Below, piece by piece: positions 51,227 through 60,807 of a stretch of DNA of 64,000 nucleotides. A model generated the notes under the pieces. It was not told the origin of the DNA. It ran no database searches and was given only the letters and a program-made list of their open reading frames with translations. The stretch is from positions 62,001 to 126,000 of the forward strand of contig NZ_QLYR01000007.1 of assembly GCF_003268275.1 (NCBI RefSeq), in the 5' to 3' direction. Origin of the DNA: Hydrogeniiclostridium mannosilyticum. GTDB taxonomy: Bacteria; Bacillota; Clostridia; Oscillospirales; Acutalibacteraceae. Each line of letters starts with the position of its first letter. Position 1 is the stretch's first letter. The translations under genes and the position numbers were made by a program.

Positions 51227-52239
51227 ATGCGAATTTTGGCGCTTGAAAGCTCTTGCGACGAGACAGCCGCCGCCGTGGTGGAGGACGGCCGCCGCGTGCT
51301 CTCCTCCGTGGTGGCCTCCCAGGTAGCCGAGCACCGGCTCTACGGCGGGGTTGTGCCGGAGATCGCCTCCCGCCGCCACTGTGAGGCGGTGGTCCCGGTG
51401 ACGGAGCAGGCGCTTCAGGAGGCGGGCCTGGCGCTCGGGGAGGTGGACGGCATCGCCGTCACGGCGGCGCCGGGCCTGGTCGGCGCGCTGCTGGTGGGCG
51501 TCAATTTTGCCAAGGGCTTGGCTTTGGCGGCGCGCAAGCCCTTGATTCCGGTGCATCACCTGCGCGCGCATATCGCGGCCAACTATATTGCCAGCCCGGG
51601 GCTGGAACCGCCCTTCCTGTGCTTGGTGGTTTCCGGCGGGCACAGCCATATTATCCGTGTGGACGGTTACACCCGGATCCACGTGCTGGGCCGTACCCGG
51701 GACGATGCGGCGGGCGAGGCGTTTGACAAGGCGGCGCGCGCCATGGGGATGCCTACCCGGGCGGCATCGAGCTGGACCGCGTGGCGGAGGGGGGCGACCC
51801 GGGGGCCTTCCGCCTGCCCAAGCCCACAGTGGACGGTTCGCCGTACGATTTCAGCTTCTCCGGGCTGAAAACCGCCGTCATCAACCTGCTGCACAACGCC
51901 GCGCAAAAAGGCGTGCAGGTCAGCATCCCGGACCTGGCGGCCTCCTACCGGCAGGCGGTGGTGGACTGCCTGACGCGCAACTTCGTTCATGCCGCAGAGG
52001 CAACCGGCGCGCGTAAATTGGTGCTGGCCGGCGGCGTGTCGGCAAATACCCTGCTGCGCCGCCGCATGCAGGAGCTGTGCCGCCAGAACGGCTGGCAGCT
52101 CTTTATGCCGCAGCTTTCCCTGTGTGGGGACAACGCCGCCATGGTGGGGGCCCAGGCCTATTTTGAGCAGCAGGCGGGCCACTTCGCCGGCATGGCGCTC
52201 AACGCCCGCCCGACGATGAGTATTGAAGCCGGCTTCTGA
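51227..52239 (+). CDS. tsaD: tRNA threonylcarbamoyladenosine synthase TsaD, frameshifted
   Basis: The 5' frame runs from [13 protein letters not shown] to about 51753 and then breaks; the rest reads [10 protein letters not shown] to the stop at 52239. Across the junction the expected [18 protein letters not shown] needs one extra C in ATGCCTACC (51749-51757). Together they make about 337 residues, the normal length, with the metal-binding HHLRAH near 109-114, SGGHSHI and the C-terminal [13 protein letters not shown]. TsaD forms t6A37 in ANN-decoding tRNAs and is usually essential, so the missing base is probably an assembly error. Confidence 0.9.
51749..51757 (+). other. Frameshift point in tsaD
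   Basis: ATGCCTACC: a third C after ATG would restore the frame to Met-Pro-Tyr-Pro-Gly-Gly. Unlike the dnaA site it is not a slippery motif, so recoding is unlikely. Confidence 0.85.
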
Positions 52240-52327
52240 TAAAATTAAGCCCCCGCGCCCCCGCATAAAATACGAAAAGCAACAGAAAATAATGGAAAAG
52301 TTTATCCCCTTATTCATAATTATTTAA

Positions 52328-52356
52328 TTGATTATTTTTTGACAATAGATTATAAT
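52328..52356 (+). promoter_or_regulatory. Promoter of pckG
   Basis: TTGATT (52328-52333) and TATAAT (52351-52356) with 17-bp spacing, about 70 bp before the start codon. A TTGACA at 52339 is too close to this -10. Confidence 0.75.
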
Positions 52357-52426
52357 AAACTAAAAATCGCAAAGTTTAAGGGGTTTAAAATTCAGTTTGG
52401 CCGAATATGGCCGGAAGGAGATTGAT

Positions 52427-54190
52427 ATGACTAAGAATCCATCTGTTTTAAAGTGGCTTGAAGACATGAAAGCGCTTGTTACCCCGGACCAGGTCGTCTG
52501 GATTGACGGCTCCGAGGAACAACTGGAGGCCCTGCGCAAAGAGGCCTGCAGCACCGGCGAAATGATTAAGCTCAACGAAGAGAAGCTGCCCGGCTGCTAC
52601 CTGCACCGCACCGCCGTCAACGACGTTGCCCGCGTGGAGGGCCGTACCTTTATCTGTGCGCGCAAGGAAGAGGATGCAGGCCCCACCAACCATTGGATGG
52701 AGCCCCAGAGCGCCTATAAGATGCTCTATGACATTGCCCGCGGCAGCTACAAGGGCCGCACCATGTACGTCATCCCCTACTCCATGGGCCCTATCGGCTC
52801 TCCGTTCGCTAAAATCGGCGTTGAGCTGACCGACTCCATCTATGTCGTACTGAACATGGCCATTATGACCCGTGTGGGCAACAAGGTCTGGGAGGTGCTC
52901 GGCGACAGCGAGGATTGGGTCCGCGGCCTGCACTGCAAGTGCGACATCGACGAGGAAAAGCGCTATATCTGCCATTTCCCCGAGGACAACACCATCATTT
53001 CCGTCAACTCCGGCTACGGCGGAAATGTTCTGCTGGGCAAGAAGTGCTTTGCGCTGCGCATTGCCTCCTTCCTGGGCAAGAATGAGGGCTGGATGGCCGA
53101 GCATATGCTCATCCTGGGCATTGAAAACCCGAAGGGCGAGATTAAGTATGTTACGGCTGCTTTCCCGTCCGCCTGCGGCAAGACCAACCTGGCGATGCTG
53201 ATTCCGCCGGAGGGGTACCGCAAGAACGGGTACAAGGTCTGGACAGTGGGCGACGATATTGCCTGGATGCGCATCGGCCCGGACGGCCGCCTGTGGGCCA
53301 TCAACCCCGAGAACGGCTTCTTCGGCGTTGCGCCCGGCACCAACGAGAAGTCCAACCCCAACGCCCTGCATACCACCAAGGCGGGCACCATCTTTACCAA
53401 CGTTGCGCATAACCTGGATGACAACACCGTTTGGTGGGAGGGCCTCGACAAAAATCCGCCGGAGAATGCCGTGGACTGGAAGGGCAATCCCTGGAACGGC
53501 AAGACCAGCGATGTAAAGGGCGCGCATCCGAACAGCCGCTTTACCGCGCCTGCTAAAAACTGCCCCTGCATCAGCCCGAAATTCGACGACGGCGCCGGCG
53601 TGCCGATTTCCGCCATCATCTTCGGCGGCCGCCGTGCTCAGACCACCCCGCTGGTTTACCAGTCCCGCGACTGGAACAACGGTGTGTTCGTAGGCTCCAT
53701 TATGGCTTCTGAGACTACCGCAGCCGCAACCGGCGCCGTGGGCGTCGTCCGCCGCGACCCGATGGCCATGCTGCCCTTCTGCGGCTACCATATGGGCGAT
53801 TACTTCAAGCACTGGATTGAGATGGGCGAGAAGCTCGGCGACAAGGCCCCGAAGATCTTCAACGTCAACTGGTTCCGCCTCGACGAGGACGGCAACTTCA
53901 TTTGGCCCGGCTTCGGCGACAACCTGCGCGTTCTGGAGTGGATCATCGACCGCTGCGAGGGCAAGGTCGGCGCTGAGGAGACCGCAATCGGTTATGTGCC
54001 GAAGGCTGAGGACATCAACCTGGAGGGCCTGGACTTCAGCATCGACACGCTAAAGTCCATCCTGGCTGTCAACAAGGACCAGTGGGCCACAGAGGCCGAG
54101 GGCATCGAGGAGTTCTACACCAAGTTTGGCGGCAAGCTGCCTGCCGAGCTGCGCAAGGAGCTCGACACCCTGAAGGCAAACCTGAAATAA
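52427..54190 (+). CDS. pckG: Phosphoenolpyruvate carboxykinase (GTP)
   Basis: 587 residues from MTKNPSVLKWL; GGAAGGAG lies upstream. The GTP-type kinase loop FPSACGKTNLAML near 246-258 carries the reactive Cys that marks this class, and YHMGDYFKHW, NVNWFR and MGPIGSPFAK are family motifs. The enzyme interconverts oxaloacetate and PEP. In fermentative gut Clostridia it probably runs toward oxaloacetate for succinate or for replenishing C4 acids, but direction is not visible here. Codon use is notably biased to strong codons, as in a highly expressed gene. Confidence 0.97.
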   Translation: MTKNPSVLKWLEDMKALVTPDQVVWIDGSEEQLEALRKEACSTGEMIKLNEEKLPGCYLHRTAVNDVARVEGRTFICARKEEDAGPTNHWMEPQSAYKMLYDIARGSYKGRTMYVIPYSMGPIGSPFAKIGVELTDSIYVVLNMAIMTRVGNKVWEVLGDSEDWVRGLHCKCDIDEEKRYICHFPEDNTIISVNSGYGGNVLLGKKCFALRIASFLGKNEGWMAEHMLILGIENPKGEIKYVTAAFPSACGKTNLAMLIPPEGYRKNGYKVWTVGDDIAWMRIGPDGRLWAINPENGFFGVAPGTNEKSNPNALHTTKAGTIFTNVAHNLDDNTVWWEGLDKNPPENAVDWKGNPWNGKTSDVKGAHPNSRFTAPAKNCPCISPKFDDGAGVPISAIIFGGRRAQTTPLVYQSRDWNNGVFVGSIMASETTAAATGAVGVVRRDPMAMLPFCGYHMGDYFKHWIEMGEKLGDKAPKIFNVNWFRLDEDGNFIWPGFGDNLRVLEWIIDRCEGKVGAEETAIGYVPKAEDINLEGLDFSIDTLKSILAVNKDQWATEAEGIEEFYTKFGGKLPAELRKELDTLKANLK

Positions 54191-54216
54191 TCGGGGAATA
54201 CCCGCAATAATAACAA

Positions 54217-54254
54217 AACAGAGGCTTGGTTCAAAGACCGGGCCTCTGTTTTTT
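54217..54254 (+). terminator. Terminator after pckG
   Basis: AACAGAGGC and GCCTCTGTT form a perfect 9-bp stem around a 16-nt loop, followed by TTTT (six T in all). Confidence 0.9.
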
Positions 54255-54398
54255 GCCGCTTTCAGCCGGGGAGAACCGCCCCGGCGGTTTGAAGGCAAGC
54301 GGCGTTATGATAAAGCCTTCCAATCCGTTCCGGGCGGTAGGAACAGAATCTGTGCCGCGCGCTGTACGGTTCCACACAGGAAGGGCAGGGGCGCTGCT

Positions 54399-55253
54399 TC
54401 AGCCGGTGAACAGCTGCGTCCAGTAATTGGTCCCCGCCGCATTGCGGTAATAGCCCACACCAATGGCGGTATAGCTTGCATTGAGAATGTTGGCGCGGTG
54501 CCCGGAGCTGTTCATCCACCCCTGCATCACCTGCTCCGGCGTCCGCTGCCCCCAGGCGATGTTTTCTCCGGCGGTGCGAAAGCGGGCCCCCTGTTCCAAT
54601 AGCGCGGTGGAGAATTGGCGGCCGTCGGGCCGGGTGTGCGAGAAGGACTGCTCGGTCTCCTTGGCCCGCACCAGCGCTGCGGCTTCAGCCGGCTGGCTGA
54701 TGGCGAGCGGCTGAAGCCCGGCTTTTTCCCGCTCCTTATTGACAAGCCGCACCACCTGCTCCGGGTATGAAAGTGTTCCGGTACCGTTTGGGCTGCTGTT
54801 CGCTGCGGGCCGCGAGGGACTGGGCAGGGAGGCCGTGGGGCTTCCCGCGCCGGAGCTCATCGCTTGCGACGAGGATAATGACGGTTGCTGCGTTTGCGGC
54901 CCCTGGAAACTGGGACGCTGCGGGCTGCCTGACTGGGAGGCGGCGGGCGGCGTGGTAGAGGCGGCGCGCGAGGGCGTCTGGCTGCCGCTTTTTTCCCGGC
55001 TGCTTGATTCAGTTGAATCGCCCTCCGGAACCAAGCTGATGATTTCCGCCAGCCCGGATGTCTCGCTTGGAAGCGCAGGCTCGCCGTCGCTGGAATCCGG
55101 GCCGGGCGAGAGGGCCGCGGATGTCCGGCTGTCCGCCCCGGCTTCCGACTCCCCCAGCAGCTCCGGCCGGCTGCGGGCGATGTCGAGCGGGAGAATGACC
55201 GCGGCCAGAACCGCGGCGCCCGCAACGACAAATGCCATTATTTTTTTGACCAT
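54399..55253 (-). CDS. CAP/SCP-domain secreted or membrane-anchored protein
   Basis: 284 residues from MVKKIMAFVV; GGAGG lies 5 nt upstream. A hydrophobic N-terminal segment (6-27) without a lipobox is an anchor or signal peptide. Residues about 30-160 are a Ser/Pro/Gln-rich low-complexity stalk. The CAP domain (about 165-284) has LVNKEREKAGLQPL, SHTRPDGR, GENIAWG and GHRANILN, with the two His and two Glu typical of SCP-like proteins such as YkwD. It probably acts at the cell wall; the biochemical role is unknown. Confidence 0.9.
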   Translation of the reverse strand: MVKKIMAFVVAGAAVLAAVILPLDIARSRPELLGESEAGADSRTSAALSPGPDSSDGEPALPSETSGLAEIISLVPEGDSTESSSREKSGSQTPSRAASTTPPAASQSGSPQRPSFQGPQTQQPSLSSSQAMSSGAGSPTASLPSPSRPAANSSPNGTGTLSYPEQVVRLVNKEREKAGLQPLAISQPAEAAALVRAKETEQSFSHTRPDGRQFSTALLEQGARFRTAGENIAWGQRTPEQVMQGWMNSSGHRANILNASYTAIGVGYYRNAAGTNYWTQLFTG

Positions 55254-55481
55254 ATTTTCCTCCAAAAGGTATGGGTGTTGATTTTTATATTCCGTACCCG
55301 TGGGCGGCTTTACCGCGCCGCGGGCTTCGGTTGTATTTTCCCCGGTTTGGCCCGGTATATGCGGCTTCTTTGCGGCCCGCAATTGCCGGATATTGACGGC
55401 TTGTCAAGCGGCTGTTGCGCAAGCAAGGCTTCAGCGCCCCTTACAAATCATAGGCGAACCGGCAGTTTTTTAAAAATAGAA

Positions 55482-55511
55482 ATGACAATGCTTAACGGAA
55501 CATGATATAAT
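55482..55511 (+). promoter_or_regulatory. Promoter of the GrpB-family gene
   Basis: ATGACA (55482-55487) and TATAAT (55506-55511) with 18-bp spacing, about 40 bp before the start codon. Confidence 0.65.
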
Positions 55512-55548
55512 GCAAGCAGAGAAAAATTGGAATCTAGGGGGGATGAAA

Positions 55549-56109
55549 ATGACGGAGAAGTTATCTGAAATGAGCTTAGAAGATTTATGGAAGCTATTTC
55601 CTATTTATTTAACAGAGCATCAGCCCTGCTGGGAAAAATGGTATGCGGAGGAAGAAAAATTTTTGAAGGACAGGGTTCCGAATATAGAGAGAATCAGTCA
55701 TATAGGAAGTACGGCGATTCACTCTATTTGTGCAAAGCCAATTATTGATATTCTTGTGGAAATTTCAACGGAATATCCGTTATTGCACGATAAAGAATTG
55801 ATTGTGAAAAGCGGTTATATTTGTATGTCCGAAGCTTCTGAGAGAATTTCTTTTAACAAGGGATATACAGAAAAAGGATTTGCCGACAGGGTATTTCATC
55901 TGCACCTAAGATATGTTGGAGATAATGATGAATTATATTTTAGGGATTATCTCATGGAGCATGCCAACATTGCTGGCGAGTACGAGAAAATGAAATTGAA
56001 ATTATCACAAGAATATAGATTTAACAGAGACGGTTACACAAAGGCTAAAACAGATTTTATTCAAAAGTACACCGAAAGGGCAAAGTTGAAATATGGCGCC
56101 CGGTATTGA
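55549..56109 (+). CDS. GrpB (UPF0157) family protein
   Basis: 186 residues from MTEKLSEMS, with GGGGGG 6 nt upstream. The block ERISHIGSTAIHSICAKPIIDILVE near 47-71 is the GrpB signature, a nucleotidyltransferase-like fold with GS and a D-x-x motif (DILVE). Members are annotated as GrpB or joined to dephospho-CoA kinase in other genomes; the activity is unknown. The gene is visibly A/T-rich (many AAA, ATT and TTA codons) against GC-rich neighbours, suggesting recent transfer. Confidence 0.85.
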   Translation: MTEKLSEMSLEDLWKLFPIYLTEHQPCWEKWYAEEEKFLKDRVPNIERISHIGSTAIHSICAKPIIDILVEISTEYPLLHDKELIVKSGYICMSEASERISFNKGYTEKGFADRVFHLHLRYVGDNDELYFRDYLMEHANIAGEYEKMKLKLSQEYRFNRDGYTKAKTDFIQKYTERAKLKYGARY

Positions 56110-56463
56110 TTTAGATGCTAAAGAAATGGAGCGGCAGAAGGGTTCAATACACTTGGCCTAGATGCCGCGGAGTAGCCCGGCCCCGGCGGCCGAAAGGCAA
56201 TATACCACGCGGGCATGCTGGCTTGAAGGCGGTCTGCTTCGGCGCTCCGGCGCGCTGCCGGGCCGTTTAAGGCCCCCGTTATCGAACAAGGGCGTATGAA
56301 AACCGGGCGGAACCCGGGTTATAATGGGGGTGAACTTTTGGCGGAGACGCTGCGGGCGCGGCCCGCGCCGATGCGGAAAACCGCCGGGGTATCCCTAAAG
56401 AGGAGCTCGCACGGTTTTGCGGGTAGTTGGCTTTTGCAAAGGCCTGTGAAAGGAGAGAAATGG
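56110..56463. other. GrpB-amidase intergenic region
   Basis: About 350 bp, GC-rich. TATAAT occurs at 56321-56326 without a clear -35. An in-frame extension upstream of the amidase (from 56296) lacks a ribosome-binding site and is GC-rich; I treat it as leader. Confidence 0.5.
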
Positions 56464-57342
56464 ATGGAAAAGTTTAAGGTTGCCCTATTACAGCTGTGCT
56501 CCACGCCGGACCAGGCGGGGAACCTGGAAAAGGGGCTGAATTATTGTCGGCAGGCGAAGGCGATGGGGGCGGACCTGGCGCTGTTCCCGGAAATGTGGAA
56601 TAACGGGTACCGGGTAACCGCGGACCCCGCACAGCTTGAGGCGGATGCCGTCCCCCGGGACGGCGCGTTTGTCCGGGCCTTTGCAAATCTGGCAAAGGAA
56701 TTGGAAATGGCGATTGGCATCACCTTTTTAGAGCGGTTCAATCCTGCGCCCCGGAACACCCTCTGTGTTTTTGACCGTATGGGGGACTGTGTGCTGACAT
56801 ACGCCAAGGTGCATACCTGCGATTTTGATGTAGAGCGCAACCTAACGCCCGGGGAGGATTTCTACAGCGCGGACCTGGACACAGGGCGCGGCAGTGTACG
56901 GATTGGCGCGATGATTTGCTATGACCGTGAATTTCCTGAGAGCGCGCGGATTTTGATGCTGCAAGGGGCGGAGGTTATCCTGGTTCCCAACGCCTGCCCC
57001 ATGCAGATCAACCGCCTGGCGCAGCTGCGCGCCCGCGCGTATGAAAATATGGCAGGGGTTGCCACTGCCAACTATGCCTACGGCCAGCCAGACTGCAACG
57101 GGCACTCGTCGGCGTTTGACGGCATCGCCTACCGGGACGGCGAAGGCGGTGAGCGGGACATGCTGCTGCTGGATGCCGGAGAGGCAGAGGGGATTTACCT
57201 GGCGTCATTCCCGTTGGCAGAGCTCAGGGCGTACCGGGAGAACGAGGTCCATGGCAACGCTTACCGACACCCCGGGAAATATAAGCTGTTGGTTGCGGAG
57301 GAGCGAAAGGCTCCCTTTGTCCGCGCGGACTACAGGGGGTAA
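56464..57342 (+). CDS. Carbon-nitrogen hydrolase (nitrilase family)
   Basis: 292 residues from MEKFKVALLQL; GAAAGGAGAG is upstream. The Glu-Lys-Cys triad is visible as Glu near 41 in FPEMWNNGY, Lys near 115 in YAKVHTCDF and Cys near 154 in MICYDREFPES. No signal peptide. Members hydrolyse amides such as N-carbamoylputrescine, glutaramate or beta-ureidopropionate; the substrate is not evident and there is no polyamine or pyrimidine gene next to it. Confidence 0.92.
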   Translation: MEKFKVALLQLCSTPDQAGNLEKGLNYCRQAKAMGADLALFPEMWNNGYRVTADPAQLEADAVPRDGAFVRAFANLAKELEMAIGITFLERFNPAPRNTLCVFDRMGDCVLTYAKVHTCDFDVERNLTPGEDFYSADLDTGRGSVRIGAMICYDREFPESARILMLQGAEVILVPNACPMQINRLAQLRARAYENMAGVATANYAYGQPDCNGHSSAFDGIAYRDGEGGERDMLLLDAGEAEGIYLASFPLAELRAYRENEVHGNAYRHPGKYKLLVAEERKAPFVRADYRG

Positions 57343-57450
57343 CTTCCCCGTCCCTCCCGGCGTTCTGCTGCTGTAAATAAAAGGCAAAGGCGATTTCCGG
57401 CGGAGCCGGACGATCCGCCGCCGCAGCACAAAAAGCGGCGCAAAAATAAG

Positions 57451-57484
57451 TTCCCGGCGCCGGCCTTTAAGCCGGCGCCGGGAA
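57451..57484. terminator. Strong hairpin between amidase and ABC permease genes
   Basis: TTCCCGGCGCCGGC and its exact inverse GCCGGCGCCGGGAA enclose CTTTAA, giving a 14-bp perfect stem between convergent genes. T-tracts are weak (TTGCTTTAA). Confidence 0.7.
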
Positions 57485-57566
57485 TTGCTTTAACGCGTTT
57501 TACAACGTGTTTTGCAACGTGTTTTGCGGTGCCCTATTCCCTTCCCCTTCTGCGGCGGGGCCGCGC

Positions 57567-59141
57567 TCATGGGCGCAGCCTGAAGGTTTTGGGCGCGAAG
57601 CGGTAGACTAGAAGCAGTGCGGCGGCGACATAGACAATGCAGAAGGCCGACACGCCCAGGCCAAAGGCCAGCGTGGGCAGCTCCTTGCCCATGGCAAAGT
57701 AGCAGACAAAATAAGTCAGGCCATTGAGGATGCCATAGGCCGCGTTTTTGGTTTCCATCTGGATGTTATAAGGCTGAAGCAGGTAATAGAGCACCAGTGT
57801 ATGGACGGAGAAAAATACCGACATGGCGATGATGGAGACGAAGAGCAGCACATAGTTGAGCGGCTCCGATGTGCCGCCGGAGAGGAAAAGCAGCAGCGGC
57901 AGCCCCAGCGCAATGACGGACGCGGGCATGAGGTTAATGGCGATGATGTATTTCAGCCGTGCGGCGAACAGCGTGAGGATGGCCTTGGGCTGCCGGTAAA
58001 AGCGATAGGTAAGCATGCTGTGGTCACAGTTGGTGAACATTGCTTGAGTGATGACGCGCCCGCGGTTGACCAGGTACATGACAAACAGAAAATAAGGCAA
58101 AAAGGCCAGCATCAGCTCGTTGACAGTGGTTTTGGCCTCTGGTATGGACAGGCAGGCGATGATCAGCATAATGAGAATAGCCAGCAGTACCAGGGTAATC
58201 TTTTTCGCGGATTTGGTCAGCAGCTTGGAGTGGCGCTTCATAAAGAGCTCGTTCAGGTATTGGTAGCCGGTTTTGCTGCTGGTTTGCGTCATATCGGCAT
58301 CAATTTTTTTGCGGTAAGCCGCAAGGACGGCCTGGTTTTTGTCCGCCGGGTTCATCACAAAGCTGCCGGGGTCGAGCAGTGTGCGGTAAATGGCGCGGAA
58401 CTCCCCGAAACGCAGCACATAGGCCAGCGAGAGGCCGCCGCCAATGACCGTCAGCACAGCCAGCGCCAGGAACAGCGGCGGGCTCATGGCAAGCCCAAGT
58501 GCGGGCAGAGCATAGGCCAGCACCAGCGCCGCCAGCACGCCCGCCCAGATCACCGGCGCGGGCAGGTTTTCATTGCGCGCCTTTTTACCGTCCCGGCAGC
58601 CCCATAGGGATATGGCGGTTACAACCAGCTTGAAGGCGCATACAAAAAAGGGCATTAGCAGGCACAGGCCGGGTGAAACGCCCGCCAACACACCGAAAAG
58701 CAGGGTGAACGGCAGCAGGCCTACAGCCATCTTCAGCAGAAAATAGAGGTAATTCGAGAGCGTGTACTGGCGCGCGTCCATGCGCATAAGGAAGATGGCG
58801 TAATATTTATCCTTGGTGGGGTTGAAAATCTGCGTGTTCAGCAGCCCGCCAATAATGGTAAGAAAGAAGAAGATATGGACAAAGCTGTCCGCTGCCGGGC
58901 CTTTGAGAAGCTGGGCCGCCGTAAAGACCATCAGCGACACGTACAGCAGCTTGCCCACAAATACCGACCCCACCTCGATGAGGATGCTGACGATATTGGC
59001 AAACGCCTTCAGCCCCGCGCTGGCATAAAGCGCATCCGGCAGCAGCCGTTTTACCAGCGGCAAGGACTTGAGGGAATAGAGGATGCTGTTGGTTTTATAG
59101 GTGTTTTTTAGCCGGAAGGAAGTCGCAAAGGCGTTAAGCAT
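57567..59141 (-). CDS. ABC transporter permease
   Basis: 524 residues with about ten membrane segments grouped in two halves separated by a basic loop (about 268-335, with DADMTQTSSKTGYQYL and SKLLTKSAKK). It begins in frame inside the ATPase gene with an 8-bp overlap, so the two form one exporter. No solute-binding protein is next to it. Substrate is unknown; the pattern resembles lipid, peptide or drug exporters of gut Clostridia. The first 30 residues (NTYKTNSILYSLKSLPLVKRLLP) are amphipathic. Confidence 0.88.
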   Translation of the reverse strand: MLNAFATSFRLKNTYKTNSILYSLKSLPLVKRLLPDALYASAGLKAFANIVSILIEVGSVFVGKLLYVSLMVFTAAQLLKGPAADSFVHIFFFLTIIGGLLNTQIFNPTKDKYYAIFLMRMDARQYTLSNYLYFLLKMAVGLLPFTLLFGVLAGVSPGLCLLMPFFVCAFKLVVTAISLWGCRDGKKARNENLPAPVIWAGVLAALVLAYALPALGLAMSPPLFLALAVLTVIGGGLSLAYVLRFGEFRAIYRTLLDPGSFVMNPADKNQAVLAAYRKKIDADMTQTSSKTGYQYLNELFMKRHSKLLTKSAKKITLVLLAILIMLIIACLSIPEAKTTVNELMLAFLPYFLFVMYLVNRGRVITQAMFTNCDHSMLTYRFYRQPKAILTLFAARLKYIIAINLMPASVIALGLPLLLFLSGGTSEPLNYVLLFVSIIAMSVFFSVHTLVLYYLLQPYNIQMETKNAAYGILNGLTYFVCYFAMGKELPTLAFGLGVSAFCIVYVAAALLLVYRFAPKTFRLRP

Positions 59142-59844
59142 CGTCGTCCCCCCTCAGCGCGGCGATAATTTTGTCCTTAAAGGCGGTGTTGTCCAGGTTC
59201 TCCTTTTCGATCTCCTCCAGTATGCCGTCGTTCAAAATGACAATGTCGTCGCACAGGTCCAGCGCCAGCTCCATGATGTGTGTGGAAAAAATAATGATGT
59301 GGTCGTTCTTGATGTGGCGCAGCAGCTGCTTCATCTCGTCGGCAACGACTACGTCGAAGGAGGTAAGCGGCTCGTCCAGCAGCAGGATGGTGGGGTTGGC
59401 AATGAAGTTCACCAGCATCTGCATCTTGTTTTTCATGCCGTGGGAGTAGTCTTTAAGCAGCTTGTCCCGGTCCTCGGGGGCAATTTTCATAAGCTCAAAG
59501 TATTCATCCAGCGGCTTGGGGTCGCGCAGCTTCGCCTGGTTGATCTCTACAAAAAATTTAAGAAACTCGCGCCCGGTCAAAAATTCCGGCACCACCGGGG
59601 TGGAGAGCACATAGCCGATGTCCTCCGGCCCAATGGGCCTGCGTCTGCCGTCGTCCCCGGCAATTTCAAAGCTGCCGCCGTCCGCCTTGACGTCTTCGTT
59701 CATGCAGTTGAACAGCGTGGTTTTGCCCGCGCCGTTTCGTCCGAGCAGGCCGTAGATCCTTCCCTTTTCAAAGGTGAAGGAGGCCCCGCGCAGCACCTCC
59801 TTTTCACCGAAGCGCTTGCAAATATCCCGGGCTATTAATTCCAT
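59134..59844 (-). CDS. ABC transporter ATP-binding protein
   Basis: 236 residues from MELIARDICKRFG; AGGAG is 7 nt upstream. Walker A GRNGAGKTT at 35-43, a signature YSHGMKNKMQ near 130-139 (SHGMK instead of LSGGQ, as in exporter ATPases), Walker B ILLLDEPLTSFD near 149-160 and a STHIMEL switch His. It powers the permease of the overlapping gene. Its promoter is well defined on the right. Confidence 0.93.
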   Translation of the reverse strand: MELIARDICKRFGEKEVLRGASFTFEKGRIYGLLGRNGAGKTTLFNCMNEDVKADGGSFEIAGDDGRRRPIGPEDIGYVLSTPVVPEFLTGREFLKFFVEINQAKLRDPKPLDEYFELMKIAPEDRDKLLKDYSHGMKNKMQMLVNFIANPTILLLDEPLTSFDVVVADEMKQLLRHIKNDHIIIFSTHIMELALDLCDDIVILNDGILEEIEKENLDNTAFKDKIIAALRGDDDA

Positions 59845-59975
59845 CTTTTTACTCCTAACTTCCGGCCTGTAAACCGGAGGGCTCTTAAAAGGGCCTTGTG
59901 CTTTTCCACAGGAGCCCCTTCCTCTGTTCATGGCAGAGGCCGTCGGTTTTATGCTTACGGCCATTGCGTGCTTTC

Positions 59976-60005
59976 AGTATAAAAAATAAGCGGCGTCTTT
60001 GTCAA
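59976..60005 (-). promoter_or_regulatory. Promoter of the ABC exporter operon
   Basis: On the minus strand TTGACA (60005-60000) and TATACT (59981-59976) with 18-bp spacing, about 125 nt before the ATPase start. Confidence 0.75.
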
Positions 60006-60228
60006 GGCGCTTCCTGGGCGGAAATTCTTCCGTAATCCGCGGTGAGCGGGGAGAAAATCCAATTTTCCCGGCGGCCCGGCAAATTAGAGCGCCGGGCTGG
60101 CTGTTTCGCTGCTACTTGAATGATTGCACGCTGCTTGTTATAATAAAAGAAAAAGTAGAAATGCTACACGTAGAGCCCGAAAAGAGGGAAGGCCATGGGA
60201 GGCTGTGGCTGAGGAAAGGATGTGTGCC

Positions 60229-60735
60229 ATGCGTGCAATGATTTTGTATGACAGCGCCACCGGGAACACCGAGTACCTGGCAAAAGCGCTCGGCAAGGCG
60301 ATGCCGGGCGTTCCCTGCTGCCGGATAGGGACGCTCTCTATTGCGGAAACCGAGGCGCTGGGGGCGGCGGATCGGGTGTATCTCGGCTTTTGGACGGACA
60401 AGGGCGCCTGTTCCCAGCGGCTGCGGGAGGTGCTGCCCGGCCTTGCCGGGAAAAAGGTCTTTTTGTTTGGGACCGCCGGCTTCGGCGCGGCCGAGGATTA
60501 TTTTGCGCAGATTATTGAGCGGGTACGGGCGGAGCTGCCGCAGGATTGTACCGTTACCGGCTGGTATATGTGCGCCGGGCGCATGAGCGAGGTCATCCGG
60601 CTTCGCTATGAGGAGATGCTGGAAAACCCGGCCACAAAGCGGAAGGCGCAGCTGCTGCTTGCTAATTTTGACGCGGTGCAGGCACACCCAAATGCGGACG
60701 ATGCCATTGCCCTGCTGGAAAAGGCCGGGGTCTGA
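60229..60735 (+). CDS. Flavodoxin-family protein
   Basis: 168 residues from MRAMILYDSATGNTEYLAKAL; AAAGGA lies 8 nt upstream. The FMN phosphate loop DSATGNTEYLAKA near 8-20 and FWTDKGACS near 56-64 match flavodoxin-like electron carriers, the second loop resembling those of bilirubin-reductase partners and similar anaerobe flavodoxins. The Asp-rich 3' part (HPNADDAIALLEK) is C-terminal. It would carry electrons; its partner is not evident. It is followed by a HAD phosphatase. Confidence 0.85.
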   Translation: MRAMILYDSATGNTEYLAKALGKAMPGVPCCRIGTLSIAETEALGAADRVYLGFWTDKGACSQRLREVLPGLAGKKVFLFGTAGFGAAEDYFAQIIERVRAELPQDCTVTGWYMCAGRMSEVIRLRYEEMLENPATKRKAQLLLANFDAVQAHPNADDAIALLEKAGV

Positions 60736-60807
60736 TGCTTTCCGGGCCATGCCCGGCGCACACCGCGGCGCACACTGCGGCGTAATGTGCGGGAATGGAG
60801 GAAAATT

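Noticed and set aside
57485-57535. Short ACGTGTTTTGC direct repeats after the amidase gene
   Set aside because: Only two copies of about 11 bp, too little to call a repeat family.
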